Shown: one piece after another, positions 24,300-31,622 of the stretch | Numbering within the stretch: position 1 is the stretch's first letter | Layout: each line of letters opens with the position of its first letter | Source: Phenylobacterium sp. | Lineage (GTDB): Bacteria > Pseudomonadota > Alphaproteobacteria > Caulobacterales > Caulobacteraceae | Direction of reading: 5' to 3' | Assembly: GCF_022402485.1 (NCBI RefSeq) | Contig: NZ_JAKRSA010000018.1 | Coordinates: 1 to 64,000 of the forward strand | DNA: 64,000 nucleotides | Program-made: the position numbers and the translations under genes | The notes under the pieces: generated by a model | Told to the model about the DNA's origin: nothing | The model's database searches: none | Seen by the model: only the letters and a program-made list of their open reading frames with translations

Positions 24300-25636
24300 G
24301 CTCCCTTGTACTCGTCCTGCCCGATGGAGCGGCCGGCGAGGTAGAAGCAGCCACCGGCGATGAACAGGCCAAGGGTGCTGCACGCCATGGCGTATTGCAG
24401 GCCTGCGGCGGGGCCATGGGCGACGGCAAAGACGTCGCTCAGCAGACCCACGACCAGGGGGCCAAGGCCCAGGCCGATGACGGTGGTGACGAACAGATGC
24501 ACTGCAGATGCGGTGGCGCGGACCCCCGGGCTGACCAGGGACTGCACCGAGGCAAAGATCGGCCCATAGGCCAGGGCGAAGGCGAAGCTGGCCGGCACCA
24601 CGCAGGCCAGCGCCAGGATTGCGCCTGGCGCCAGGTTCAGACCCATATAGAACGGGCTTGAGGCCAGCAGGACGATCATGGGCACCAGGGTATAGCCCTT
24701 GATGCCGATCTTGGCCGCGCGGTCGGCGATCTGCCCGCCCATATAGGTGCCAAGACCGGAGCTGAGGCCCAGCAGCAGCCCGAGCGCCAGACCCAGGAAG
24801 CCAGCCGGGCCCAGGCCCATGGACTGACCAAGCGCAGCGATCTCTTCCCCATGGGCCCGCATGAACAGGGAGCCGTAGAAGGCGCTCTGGCTGTAGAACA
24901 CCAGGGAGCCAAAGGCCGTGCCCAGGGAGATCCACCAGAAGGACCGCTTGGTGCGCAGCTCTCGCATCGCCACGGCGAGCGGGATGGTGGACTCCGTCCG
25001 CTCATCGCGGCGCAGCAGCCGGCGGGGCTCCTTGAGGGTCATCACGGCCAGAACCGCGACCAGCAGTCCTGGCGCGCCAGCAATGAAGAACGCCACGCGC
25101 CAGCCAAAAGCATCGGCCACCAGCCCGCCCATGGTCAGGCCAATGAGTGAGCCCAGGGGAATGCCCAGGGAATAGAAGGCCAGGGCAGACGCAAGTTTGG
25201 GCCGGGGTGTCATTTCGCTGATCAGCGAATGGGCGGCGGGCGAACAGCCGGCTTCACCAAAGCCAACCCCGAGCCGGGCGATCAACAGGTGCGGAAAGCT
25301 CTTGGCCAGGCCGCAGACCATGGTGAATGCGCTCCAGATGGCCAGGGAGGCGCTGATCAGCCAGACCCGGTCCCCACGGTCGGCCAGCCGCGCAATGGGC
25401 AGACCCATGCCGGTGTAGAAGACCGCAAAGGCCAGACCGGTAATGGCCCCCAGCTGCCAGTCAGCCAGGCCCAGGTCCTGCTTGATCGGCTCAGCCAGGA
25501 TGGTCAGGATCTGACGATCGAGGATGTTGAGGGTGTAGATGACCATCAGCAGGGCCAGGGCGTAGCGCATATAGCCCGAGCTGAAGGAGGCCTTGACCGG
25601 CGGCGCGATCGTGGCGTCTGGCGTGGTGTCGGTCAT
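24296..25636 (-). CDS. MFS transporter, Spinster-like type
   Basis: 446 aa with about 12 hydrophobic segments. The N-terminal half has YTLNILDRQILTIL and an MFS loop motif (GLPIARLADRGDRVW), followed by ARLGVGFGEAGCSPAAHSL. This form is frequent in alphaproteobacterial catabolic clusters and probably moves the substrate or a product across the inner membrane. The start at 25636 (MTDTTPD) is preceded by GGAAGG; an upstream ATG at 25681 is possible. First gene of a two-gene unit with the SnoaL-like protein, with a regulon dyad 94 bp upstream. Confidence 0.87.
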   Translation of the reverse strand: MTDTTPDATIAPPVKASFSSGYMRYALALLMVIYTLNILDRQILTILAEPIKQDLGLADWQLGAITGLAFAVFYTGMGLPIARLADRGDRVWLISASLAIWSAFTMVCGLAKSFPHLLIARLGVGFGEAGCSPAAHSLISEMTPRPKLASALAFYSLGIPLGSLIGLTMGGLVADAFGWRVAFFIAGAPGLLVAVLAVMTLKEPRRLLRRDERTESTIPLAVAMRELRTKRSFWWISLGTAFGSLVFYSQSAFYGSLFMRAHGEEIAALGQSMGLGPAGFLGLALGLLLGLSSGLGTYMGGQIADRAAKIGIKGYTLVPMIVLLASSPFYMGLNLAPGAILALACVVPASFAFALAYGPIFASVQSLVSPGVRATASAVHLFVTTVIGLGLGPLVVGLLSDVFAVAHGPAAGLQYAMACSTLGLFIAGGCFYLAGRSIGQDEYKGA

Positions 25637-25729
25637 CTGTGAGCCTTCCCCGTGGGCCTGTTGCCCAGCTTGAGGCACCATAGGTCCTCCCCGCCGGGCC
25701 GAAGGTTGGGCGGAGGGGGGATCGCAAAT

Positions 25730-25743
25730 ATCCCCTATGTGAT
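25730..25743. promoter_or_regulatory. Operator-like dyad ATCCC-CTAT-GTGAT (regulon site 9)
   Basis: Nine of ten arm positions match, 94 bp before the MFS start. It is the last copy seen and marks the right limit of the catabolic block. Confidence 0.65.
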
Positions 25744-25795
25744 GATAGCCTGGGCCCCGAACCTGCTGTGGGGTCCGGCAGCCCGTCGACCTGGT

Positions 25796-27085
25796 CTAAA
25801 TGAAGTAGACGGGCGCGAAGCCGCCGCCGGGGGTCCGGAAGTTGGTGGTCTGGCCCTGATAGAGCCGGGCAGCCGCCAGCAGCGGTTCGCCCCCATAGGT
25901 GAACAGGCGCACGTCCATCTTGCGGGCCTGGGGCAAGCCATCGATCATCACCTGGCGTTCGCCGGGCGGAGCCAGGGCCTGGGCGACATAGTCGGCCGCC
26001 AGAATGTCATTCCATACCGAGCGGGTCAGCTTGTCGCCGCGATAAACGGCCTTGCCGCCATAGCCGCTGACGGGCTTGAAGAACAACGACTTGCGGCCAG
26101 CCCATAGCCCCTCGGCATTGGCAGATGTGACGGGTTCAGTGCGGGGCAGGACCGCCAGCGCCGCGATCATCCCGGGACTGGCCCCACAGGCGGCCAGGGC
26201 GTGGGGGTCGCTGAGCAGGACCAGGTTGCGCTTGTCGGCCATCAGGGCGTGATGAAAGGGGTTGGGGGTCACCACCACCGACCCCTGCGCCCAGGCGGCC
26301 TTCAAGGACGCGCTCTGCGGTGCCGCCAGGGTGAAATCCACCAGGCGGTTATAGACAAGGTCGATGGCCAAGCCTCCATGGCGCAGGCGATCATCCTCAA
26401 AGGTCAGTTCAGCCGGATCACAGATCACCACGTCATAGCCGTGGGCTTCGAGAAGGCTGCGGGCCAGGATGAACTCCGGATAGAGATACTGGTCCTGCGG
26501 CCGATCATCGACGATGGCGATGCGATGCAGGCGCGCCGCCGGATCTGACCTCTGCAGGCGATGCTCAGCCTCGAACATCGCGATCACGGCCGCATCGAAG
26601 CCGGCGAGATAGGATCCCCTCATCAGCGGCTCCACCGCCTCGCAGCAGGCGGCCTGGGCCCGAGCGCTGAAGGCGTTCAGAAAGGCACCGCCGGCATTGG
26701 TATTGATCTCGATCAGCCGGGGAGGCTCGCCATCGACCAGATGAAAGTCATATCCCATGAAGACACCGGCCGGGCCAAGGTCCCCCGCAGCTGCAACGGG
26801 ATCGCGGGCGGCGACTGTGGCCCGGTAACCCGGCAGGGCGGTGACAGCCTCGATGGCCTGGACGATGGCCAGCATGCCGGCGCGATCGGCCCCTGACAGA
26901 AAGACGGCGACGCTGGAGAACAGGTGAGGCCTCGTCTCCACTTGCTCTGCGAAGAAGCGGTCGTCGCCACTGGCCAGGACCATCGCCTTGGCCAGGCGCG
27001 CGGTATCCAGGCCAATACAAAAGCAGGACTGGTTTAGGGTGCTGGCCGTGACGGATGGGGCCGCAGGCGTCCTGCTGTGTTTCAT
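25796..27085 (-). CDS. ATP-grasp-like protein of unknown function
   Basis: 429 aa, soluble. Two separated regions look like ATP-grasp parts: GYDFHLVDGEPPRLIEINTNAGG (about 111-133), and FFKPVSGYGGKAVYRG (335-350) followed by MDVRLFTYGG (390-399) and NFRTPGGG (415-422), which supply Lys337, Asp391, Arg393 and Asn415 in the pattern of nucleotide- and Mg-binding residues. The order (metal/acid motif before the Lys loop) recalls the glutathionylspermidine-synthase-like, circularly permuted group. Such enzymes join a carboxylate to an amine with ATP. It is divergent from the LysR regulator of the D-glutamate locus and its start codon lies inside a 28-bp dyad, so it may be a member of that regulon. 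Substrate unknown. GGAAA precedes the start. Confidence 0.65.
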   Translation of the reverse strand: MKHSRTPAAPSVTASTLNQSCFCIGLDTARLAKAMVLASGDDRFFAEQVETRPHLFSSVAVFLSGADRAGMLAIVQAIEAVTALPGYRATVAARDPVAAAGDLGPAGVFMGYDFHLVDGEPPRLIEINTNAGGAFLNAFSARAQAACCEAVEPLMRGSYLAGFDAAVIAMFEAEHRLQRSDPAARLHRIAIVDDRPQDQYLYPEFILARSLLEAHGYDVVICDPAELTFEDDRLRHGGLAIDLVYNRLVDFTLAAPQSASLKAAWAQGSVVVTPNPFHHALMADKRNLVLLSDPHALAACGASPGMIAALAVLPRTEPVTSANAEGLWAGRKSLFFKPVSGYGGKAVYRGDKLTRSVWNDILAADYVAQALAPPGERQVMIDGLPQARKMDVRLFTYGGEPLLAAARLYQGQTTNFRTPGGGFAPVYFI

Positions 27086-27110
27086 AATTTCCAGATATAA
27101 CGAAATGATG
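27083..27110. promoter_or_regulatory. Candidate LysR-type binding dyad at the divergent promoter
   Basis: CATAATTTC (27083-27091) and GAAATGATG (27102-27110) form 9-bp arms matching at 8 of 9 positions around a 10-bp AT-rich core. The left end is the start codon of the ATP-grasp gene. An ATTTC-N10-GAAAT dyad between a LysR gene and its divergent neighbour is where such regulators usually bind. Overlap with the start codon suggests repression of the ATP-grasp gene. Confidence 0.5.
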
Positions 27111-27229
27111 TCCCGTCAAGGGCGTGATCGGAGATCCCGGCGCCCACATGCTGGTGTGAGGCGAAAGACCATGGCCGGCGGTGGGGCGCGGCGCTTGCCG
27201 GGGCCGGGCGGCATATGGTCTTAAGGGCC

Positions 27230-28168
27230 ATGGACCCCACTGGCGCCAATCTACCTTCCATGAACCTTCGGCACATCGAGGTGTTCCATGCCGTCTATCG
27301 GGCGGGTTCGATCAGCGCGGCCGCCCGGGCGCTCTATGTGTCTCAGCCCTCGGTCAGCAAGGTGCTCAAGCATGCTGAGGGCCGGCTGGGCTTTCCCCTA
27401 TTCCGCCTGGTCAAGGGCCGCCTGACCCCCACAGACGAGGCGCACGCCCTGTTCCGGGATGTGGATGAGATCTATTCCCGGATCGAGTCCCTCAAGGAGA
27501 CCACCCGCAACCTGCTGAAGGGGGGCACAGCCCACATCGGCCTGGCGGTACTGCCCTCCCTTGGCCTGGGCGTCGCCCCAAGGACAGTCGCCCAGTTTCG
27601 ACAGAAACATCCCGGCGTCACCTTCACCCTGCAGACCCTGCATGATGAGGATGTCCTGCGGGCGCTCTATGAGCGAAAAGCTGACCTGGCCGTGGCCTAT
27701 GACGCGCCGCGCCATCCCCGGCTGGCCCACACCCGTATCGGCACCGGCGAACTCGTGCTGCTCTATCGGCGGGACTATATGCCAGACGCCCCGCTGCGGC
27801 TGGCCATCGACAGCTTCAGTGGCCATGAGCTGATTAGCTTGGCCGGCAGCGGGCCCGTGGGTGCGCTCTATGCCAGCGAGGTGGTGCAAGGCAGTCTGAG
27901 CCGTGCCGAAGGCATCGTAGTCCAGACCTATTATGTCGCGGCCGCCCTGGTGCGGCACGGGGCGGGCGTGGCCATTGTCGATGAGTTCACGGCCCGAGAG
28001 CACCGTGGGCCTGATCTGGACTTCAGGCCTTTGATCCAGCCTGCCAATTTCGGCGTCTATTGCATCTATCTGGAAGATCGCCCGCTCTCGAAGATGTCCC
28101 GGGCGTTTGTCAATGCTTTGAAGGCTGACATCCAAGACCAGCAGCAGGCGCATAACCCAGGGCTATAA
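27230..28168 (+). CDS. LysR-family regulator of the D-glutamate locus (DgcR-like)
   Basis: About 312 aa. The N-terminal LysR helix-turn-helix (MNLRHIEVFHAVYRAGSISA, then LYVSQPSVSKVLKHAE) is followed by the periplasmic-binding-like effector domain (from about residue 95). Start choice is open: 27215, 27230 or 27260 (MNLRHIE, the commonest LysR beginning, but with no Shine-Dalgarno). 27230 is chosen because AAGGG lies just before it. It is followed by the DUF1611, epimerase and symporter genes on the same strand and is divergent from the ATP-grasp gene. A D-amino acid such as D-glutamate is a likely effector, by context only. Confidence 0.82.
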   Translation: MDPTGANLPSMNLRHIEVFHAVYRAGSISAAARALYVSQPSVSKVLKHAEGRLGFPLFRLVKGRLTPTDEAHALFRDVDEIYSRIESLKETTRNLLKGGTAHIGLAVLPSLGLGVAPRTVAQFRQKHPGVTFTLQTLHDEDVLRALYERKADLAVAYDAPRHPRLAHTRIGTGELVLLYRRDYMPDAPLRLAIDSFSGHELISLAGSGPVGALYASEVVQGSLSRAEGIVVQTYYVAAALVRHGAGVAIVDEFTAREHRGPDLDFRPLIQPANFGVYCIYLEDRPLSKMSRAFVNALKADIQDQQQAHNPGL

Positions 28169-28250
28169 CTGACCTCTTTCTTTCGAGCTTCGCGCGCGCT
28201 GCGGTTTGGCGATGATCAGGGGTCAGTATCGCCCCGGCTCGAAGTGAGAG

Positions 28251-29291
28251 ATGATGATCCCCCCGCCCTACCTGCTCTATCTTGGCGACTCCCAGAACGA
28301 GCTGTCTGTGAAGACCTCCCGCGGGGTCGCCTATTGGCGTCCGGAATGGACTCTCGGCGAGCACAGGGGGCCTGACTGCACGGTCACCCTCAATATCCCC
28401 CATCTGAGCTTTGATGAGGCCGTCGCCCAGGGTGCCAAGACCCTGATCGTTGGCGTGGCCAACGCCGGTGGGGTTCTGGGTCCGCGCATTGTCGCCGATG
28501 TGGTCAAGGCCCTGGAGGCTGGCCTGCATGTGGCCTCCGGGCTCCACGAACGCCTCACCGAGCATCCAGAGATCGTCGCCGCCGCCGCCCGCAAAGGCCT
28601 GTCGCTGTTTGACGTGCGCGAGCCGCCGAAGAAGATGGCTGTGGGCAATGGTCGCCCCCGGGCGGGTCACCGACTGCTGACGGTCGGCACCGACTGTTCG
28701 GTGGGCAAGATGTACACGACCCTGGCCATTGAGCGCGAAATGCGCGGTCGCGGGCTGCTGGCGGACTTTCGCGCCACGGGCCAGACCGGCATTTTCATTG
28801 CCCAGTCGGGGGTGCCCATCGATGCGGTGATCGCCGACTTCATCTCTGGCGGCATCGAGGAGATCAGCCCGGCCCGTCACGACGGAGGTTGGGATCTGAT
28901 CGAGGGCCAGGGCTCGCTGTTCCACCCGTCCTATGCCGGTGTGTCACTTGGCCTGCTGCACGGGGCGCAGCCCGACGCCATCGTGCTGTGCCATGAACCG
29001 GGGCGTCCGCATATGCGTGGCGTGCCTGGGCGTGATCTGCCGGACCTCAAGGCCTGCCTGGAGGCCAATCTCACCGCCGCCGTCCTCACCAATCCTGGTG
29101 TGACTCCGGTGGGAATCGCCTTCAACACCTCAGGTCTAGCCCCCGATGAAGCGCGCCGGCTTTGCGATGAAACCGCGGCGCGTTTCAACCTTCCTTGCCA
29201 GGATCCCGTCTCCATGGGCGTGGACCAGATTGTCGACAGGTTAGTTGAATGCTTCGCACCCTCTCAGTCCGTCCAGAACATTGGCCGCTGA
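28251..29291 (+). CDS. dgcN: DUF1611 protein, probable D-glutamate N-acetyltransferase (DgcN type)
   Basis: 346 aa, the family's usual length. The N-terminal part (YLGDSQNELSVKT, YWRPEWTLGEHRG) and a P-loop-like C-terminal half with TVGTDCSVGKMYTTLAIE (about 143-160) and GQGSLFHPSYAGVSLGLLHG define DUF1611. In the DgcN-DgcA pathway a member of this family acetylates D-glutamate to N-acetyl-D-glutamate. The direct link with an enolase-superfamily epimerase, a LysR gene and an amino-acid symporter fits that pathway. The reading frame overlaps the next gene by 43 bp, which implies coupling. The older annotation 'NAD-dependent epimerase' for this family would be the alternative. Confidence 0.8.
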   Translation: MMIPPPYLLYLGDSQNELSVKTSRGVAYWRPEWTLGEHRGPDCTVTLNIPHLSFDEAVAQGAKTLIVGVANAGGVLGPRIVADVVKALEAGLHVASGLHERLTEHPEIVAAAARKGLSLFDVREPPKKMAVGNGRPRAGHRLLTVGTDCSVGKMYTTLAIEREMRGRGLLADFRATGQTGIFIAQSGVPIDAVIADFISGGIEEISPARHDGGWDLIEGQGSLFHPSYAGVSLGLLHGAQPDAIVLCHEPGRPHMRGVPGRDLPDLKACLEANLTAAVLTNPGVTPVGIAFNTSGLAPDEARRLCDETAARFNLPCQDPVSMGVDQIVDRLVECFAPSQSVQNIGR

Positions 29292-30250
29292 GCACACCTT
29301 TCCGCATTTCCCGGGGTGTGAAGACCGCCGCTGACGTGGTTGCGGTCACCCTGGTTCAGGACGGCCATACCGGGCGAGGGGAGGGGGTGCCCTATGCTCG
29401 CTACGGCGAGACTCTTGAGACCGTCCTGGCCCAGGTGAATGCCCTGGCTGGGGCGCTCGCCCAGGGCATGACCCGCCAAGACCTCGCCGCCCAGCTGGGC
29501 CCTGGTGCGGCCCGTAACGCCATCGACTGCGCCCTGTGGGACCTCGAAGCCCGCCTGGCCGGCCGTGCGGTCGCCGAAACCCTTGGTCAGCCGCCGCTTG
29601 ATCCCTTGGTGAGCGCGCTGACCGTCAGCCTGGACACACCCCAGGCCATGGGTGAGGCGACCGCACGGATGACCGGCACCACCCTGATCAAGGTCAAGGT
29701 AGATCGGAACGAACCCGCCGCCTGTCTGGCTGCGGTGCGCGCTGCGGCCCCTGACGCGGCCCTGATCGTCGATCCCAACGAGAGCTGGACCATCGAGATC
29801 CTGGCGGCTCTGCAGCCGGTGCTCGCCGATCTTAAGGTGGCGCTGATCGAACAGCCCTTGCCAGCCGGCGAGGACAATGATCTGGCCGGGTTCCAGAGCT
29901 GCGCCCCGATCTGCGCCGATGAGTCCTGTCATGTGGCGGAAGATCTGGCAGGTCTGAAGGACCGCTATCAGGTGGTGAACATCAAGCTCGACAAGAGCGG
30001 CGGTCTTACCGAGGCTCTGGATCTTCTGACCCAGGCCAGAACCCTGGGTTTCGGCGTCATGGTCGGCTGCATGGTGTCGTCCTCCATGTCGATCGCGCCG
30101 GCCTTTCATGTGGCCCGGCATGCGGACTTCGTAGACCTCGACGGCCCGATCTGGCTGGCGAATGACTATCCCGGCGGCGCGGTCCAGCGTGGTGCCGTCC
30201 TTATGCCGCCCAAAGGACTTTGGGGCGTGCCGAGCTCGCCACAGGTCTGA
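29249..30250 (+). CDS. dgcA: Enolase-superfamily epimerase/racemase (DgcA / dipeptide epimerase type)
   Basis: 333 aa. Enolase-superfamily layout: an N-terminal capping part (LSTPFRISRGVKTAADVV), the KxK general base pair in LIKVKVD, metal ligands in VDPNESW (Asp), IEQPLP (Glu) and CADESC (Asp), the second general base Lys in NIKLDKSGG, and the C-terminal GCMVSSSMSIAPA. This matches L-Ala-D/L-Glu epimerase relatives. In the DgcN-DgcA pathway the enzyme racemises N-acetyl-D-glutamate to the L form. Hydrolysis of murein dipeptides is the other known use of the family. It starts inside the end of the DUF1611 gene. Confidence 0.83.
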   Translation: MLRTLSVRPEHWPLSTPFRISRGVKTAADVVAVTLVQDGHTGRGEGVPYARYGETLETVLAQVNALAGALAQGMTRQDLAAQLGPGAARNAIDCALWDLEARLAGRAVAETLGQPPLDPLVSALTVSLDTPQAMGEATARMTGTTLIKVKVDRNEPAACLAAVRAAAPDAALIVDPNESWTIEILAALQPVLADLKVALIEQPLPAGEDNDLAGFQSCAPICADESCHVAEDLAGLKDRYQVVNIKLDKSGGLTEALDLLTQARTLGFGVMVGCMVSSSMSIAPAFHVARHADFVDLDGPIWLANDYPGGAVQRGAVLMPPKGLWGVPSSPQV

Positions 30251-30308
30251 CCGGCTCCGGCGACGGCGACCGAGATTGGCTTGATCCTATGCCCTGGAGA
30301 TAAAGCTG

Positions 30309-31622
30309 ATGACCGAGCTCGCGCCAGATCCCGCGCCGCCCCTCATGCCTTCGCGTCAGGGCGGGGCCAGGGGCTTCATCCGGCGCTATTGGCTGGAGGT
30401 CACCCTGTGGAAGCGGATCCTGCTGGGTCTAATCCTGGGGGTGGCCTTTGGCCTGGCCGTCGGCGAGCAGGCCATGGCAGTCAAGTGGATCGGTGACCTC
30501 TTTGTGCGGCTTATCCGCATGATCGTCACGCCCCTGGTCTTCTTCTCCATCGTCTCCGGTATCGCCGGCATGGGAGATGTGAAGCGCCTCGGCTCCATCG
30601 GTGCCCGCACGCTGTTGATGTATCTCGCCCTGACGGCGGTGGCGGTGTCGGTGGGCCTGGGCCTTGGAACGCTCTTCCAGCCCGGGGCGGGCATGGATTT
30701 CGTCGGGACGACGCCGCAGGTGCTCGGAGAAGCGCCGACGCTCGGCACCTATCTCATGAGCATTGTCCCACTCAACCCCTTCGCCGCCCTGAGTCAGGGC
30801 GACATCCCGGCCATCATCTTCTTCGCCATCCTCATCGGTCTGGGCATTCTGATCATCGGCGAGCCGGCCGCGCCGGTCGCACGGCTGTTCCAGATCGGCT
30901 CAGACATCATGCTGGTCCTGGTCAGGGTGATCATGGAGCTGGCCCCCTTCGGCGTCTTCGCCCTGGTGGCCTGGGTCATGGGCACCTCGGGGCCCAGCAC
31001 CTTTGTCCACGTCTTCCTGCTGGCCTGCGCCCTGGTCCTGGGCTGTCTGTTCCAGACCCTGGTGGTGCACGGGAGCGTCATCCGGCTGGTGGCGGGTCTG
31101 CCGGTCATCCCGTTCTTCCGTGACATCGCCGATGCGGTCATCGTGGCCTTTTCCACCTCGTCCAGCGCCGCTGTCCTGCCGGTCGCCATGCGGGTGGCGG
31201 AGAAGAACCTGGGGGTCAGCCACACGGTGGCGTCCACCACGTTACCCCTGGGGACCACCCTGAGCATGGATGGCACCGCCCTCTATGTGGCGCTGCTGGC
31301 GATGTTCTCGGCCCAGGCCTTTGGCGTTGAGTTGACCCTGGCCCAGTACCTGATGGTCGGGCTTGTTTGCATCATCGTGGCCGTGGGGACGGCACCGGTG
31401 CCCTCGGCCTCGCTGTTCATGCTGGCCGCCGTGCTGCAGGTGATCGGCCTGAGCGCTGAACAGACGGCCCTGGTGGTGGGCTTTATTCTGCCCTTCGACC
31501 GCATTCTCGACATGACCCGCACGGTGCCCAACGCCACCAGCGACCTTGTGGTGGCCGTCACGGTGGCCAAGTGGGAAGGCGAGCTGGACGAGGTCGCCTA
31601 TCGCGCCAAGCCTGTGGAATAG
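30309..31622 (+). CDS. Dicarboxylate/amino-acid:cation symporter (DAACS family, GltP/DctA type)
   Basis: 437 aa integral membrane protein with about 8 helices. The hairpin segments with FSTSSSAAVLPVAM (serine-rich re-entrant loop) and STTLPLGTTLSMDGTALY, and the motif VGTAPVPSASLFMLA, are signatures of the family. These carriers import glutamate, aspartate or C4-dicarboxylates with protons or sodium. It is 58 bp behind the epimerase gene with a GGAG ribosome site, so uptake of D-glutamate or of a related acidic amino acid is inferred. Its 3' end overlaps that of the convergent bat gene by 25 bp. Confidence 0.88.
   Translation: MTELAPDPAPPLMPSRQGGARGFIRRYWLEVTLWKRILLGLILGVAFGLAVGEQAMAVKWIGDLFVRLIRMIVTPLVFFSIVSGIAGMGDVKRLGSIGARTLLMYLALTAVAVSVGLGLGTLFQPGAGMDFVGTTPQVLGEAPTLGTYLMSIVPLNPFAALSQGDIPAIIFFAILIGLGILIIGEPAAPVARLFQIGSDIMLVLVRVIMELAPFGVFALVAWVMGTSGPSTFVHVFLLACALVLGCLFQTLVVHGSVIRLVAGLPVIPFFRDIADAVIVAFSTSSSAAVLPVAMRVAEKNLGVSHTVASTTLPLGTTLSMDGTALYVALLAMFSAQAFGVELTLAQYLMVGLVCIIVAVGTAPVPSASLFMLAAVLQVIGLSAEQTALVVGFILPFDRILDMTRTVPNATSDLVVAVTVAKWEGELDEVAYRAKPVE

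Noticed and set aside
23784..24935. 383-residue form of the second SnoaL-like protein
   Set aside because: Its first 210 residues lie inside the transporter gene in another frame and show no domain; the start at 24299 gives the same length as the paralogue.
1..25743. Catabolic block as a genomic island inserted at the initiator tRNA
   Set aside because: The block begins next to a tRNA, but I see no integrase, no repeat of the tRNA 3' end at the far side and no change in base composition that I can support.
169..25743. Dyad as a KstR, KstR2, FNR or CRP site
   Set aside because: Arm sequence or spacing differs: FNR is TTGAT-N4-ATCAA, CRP is TGTGA-N6-TCACA, and the KstR forms differ as I recall them.
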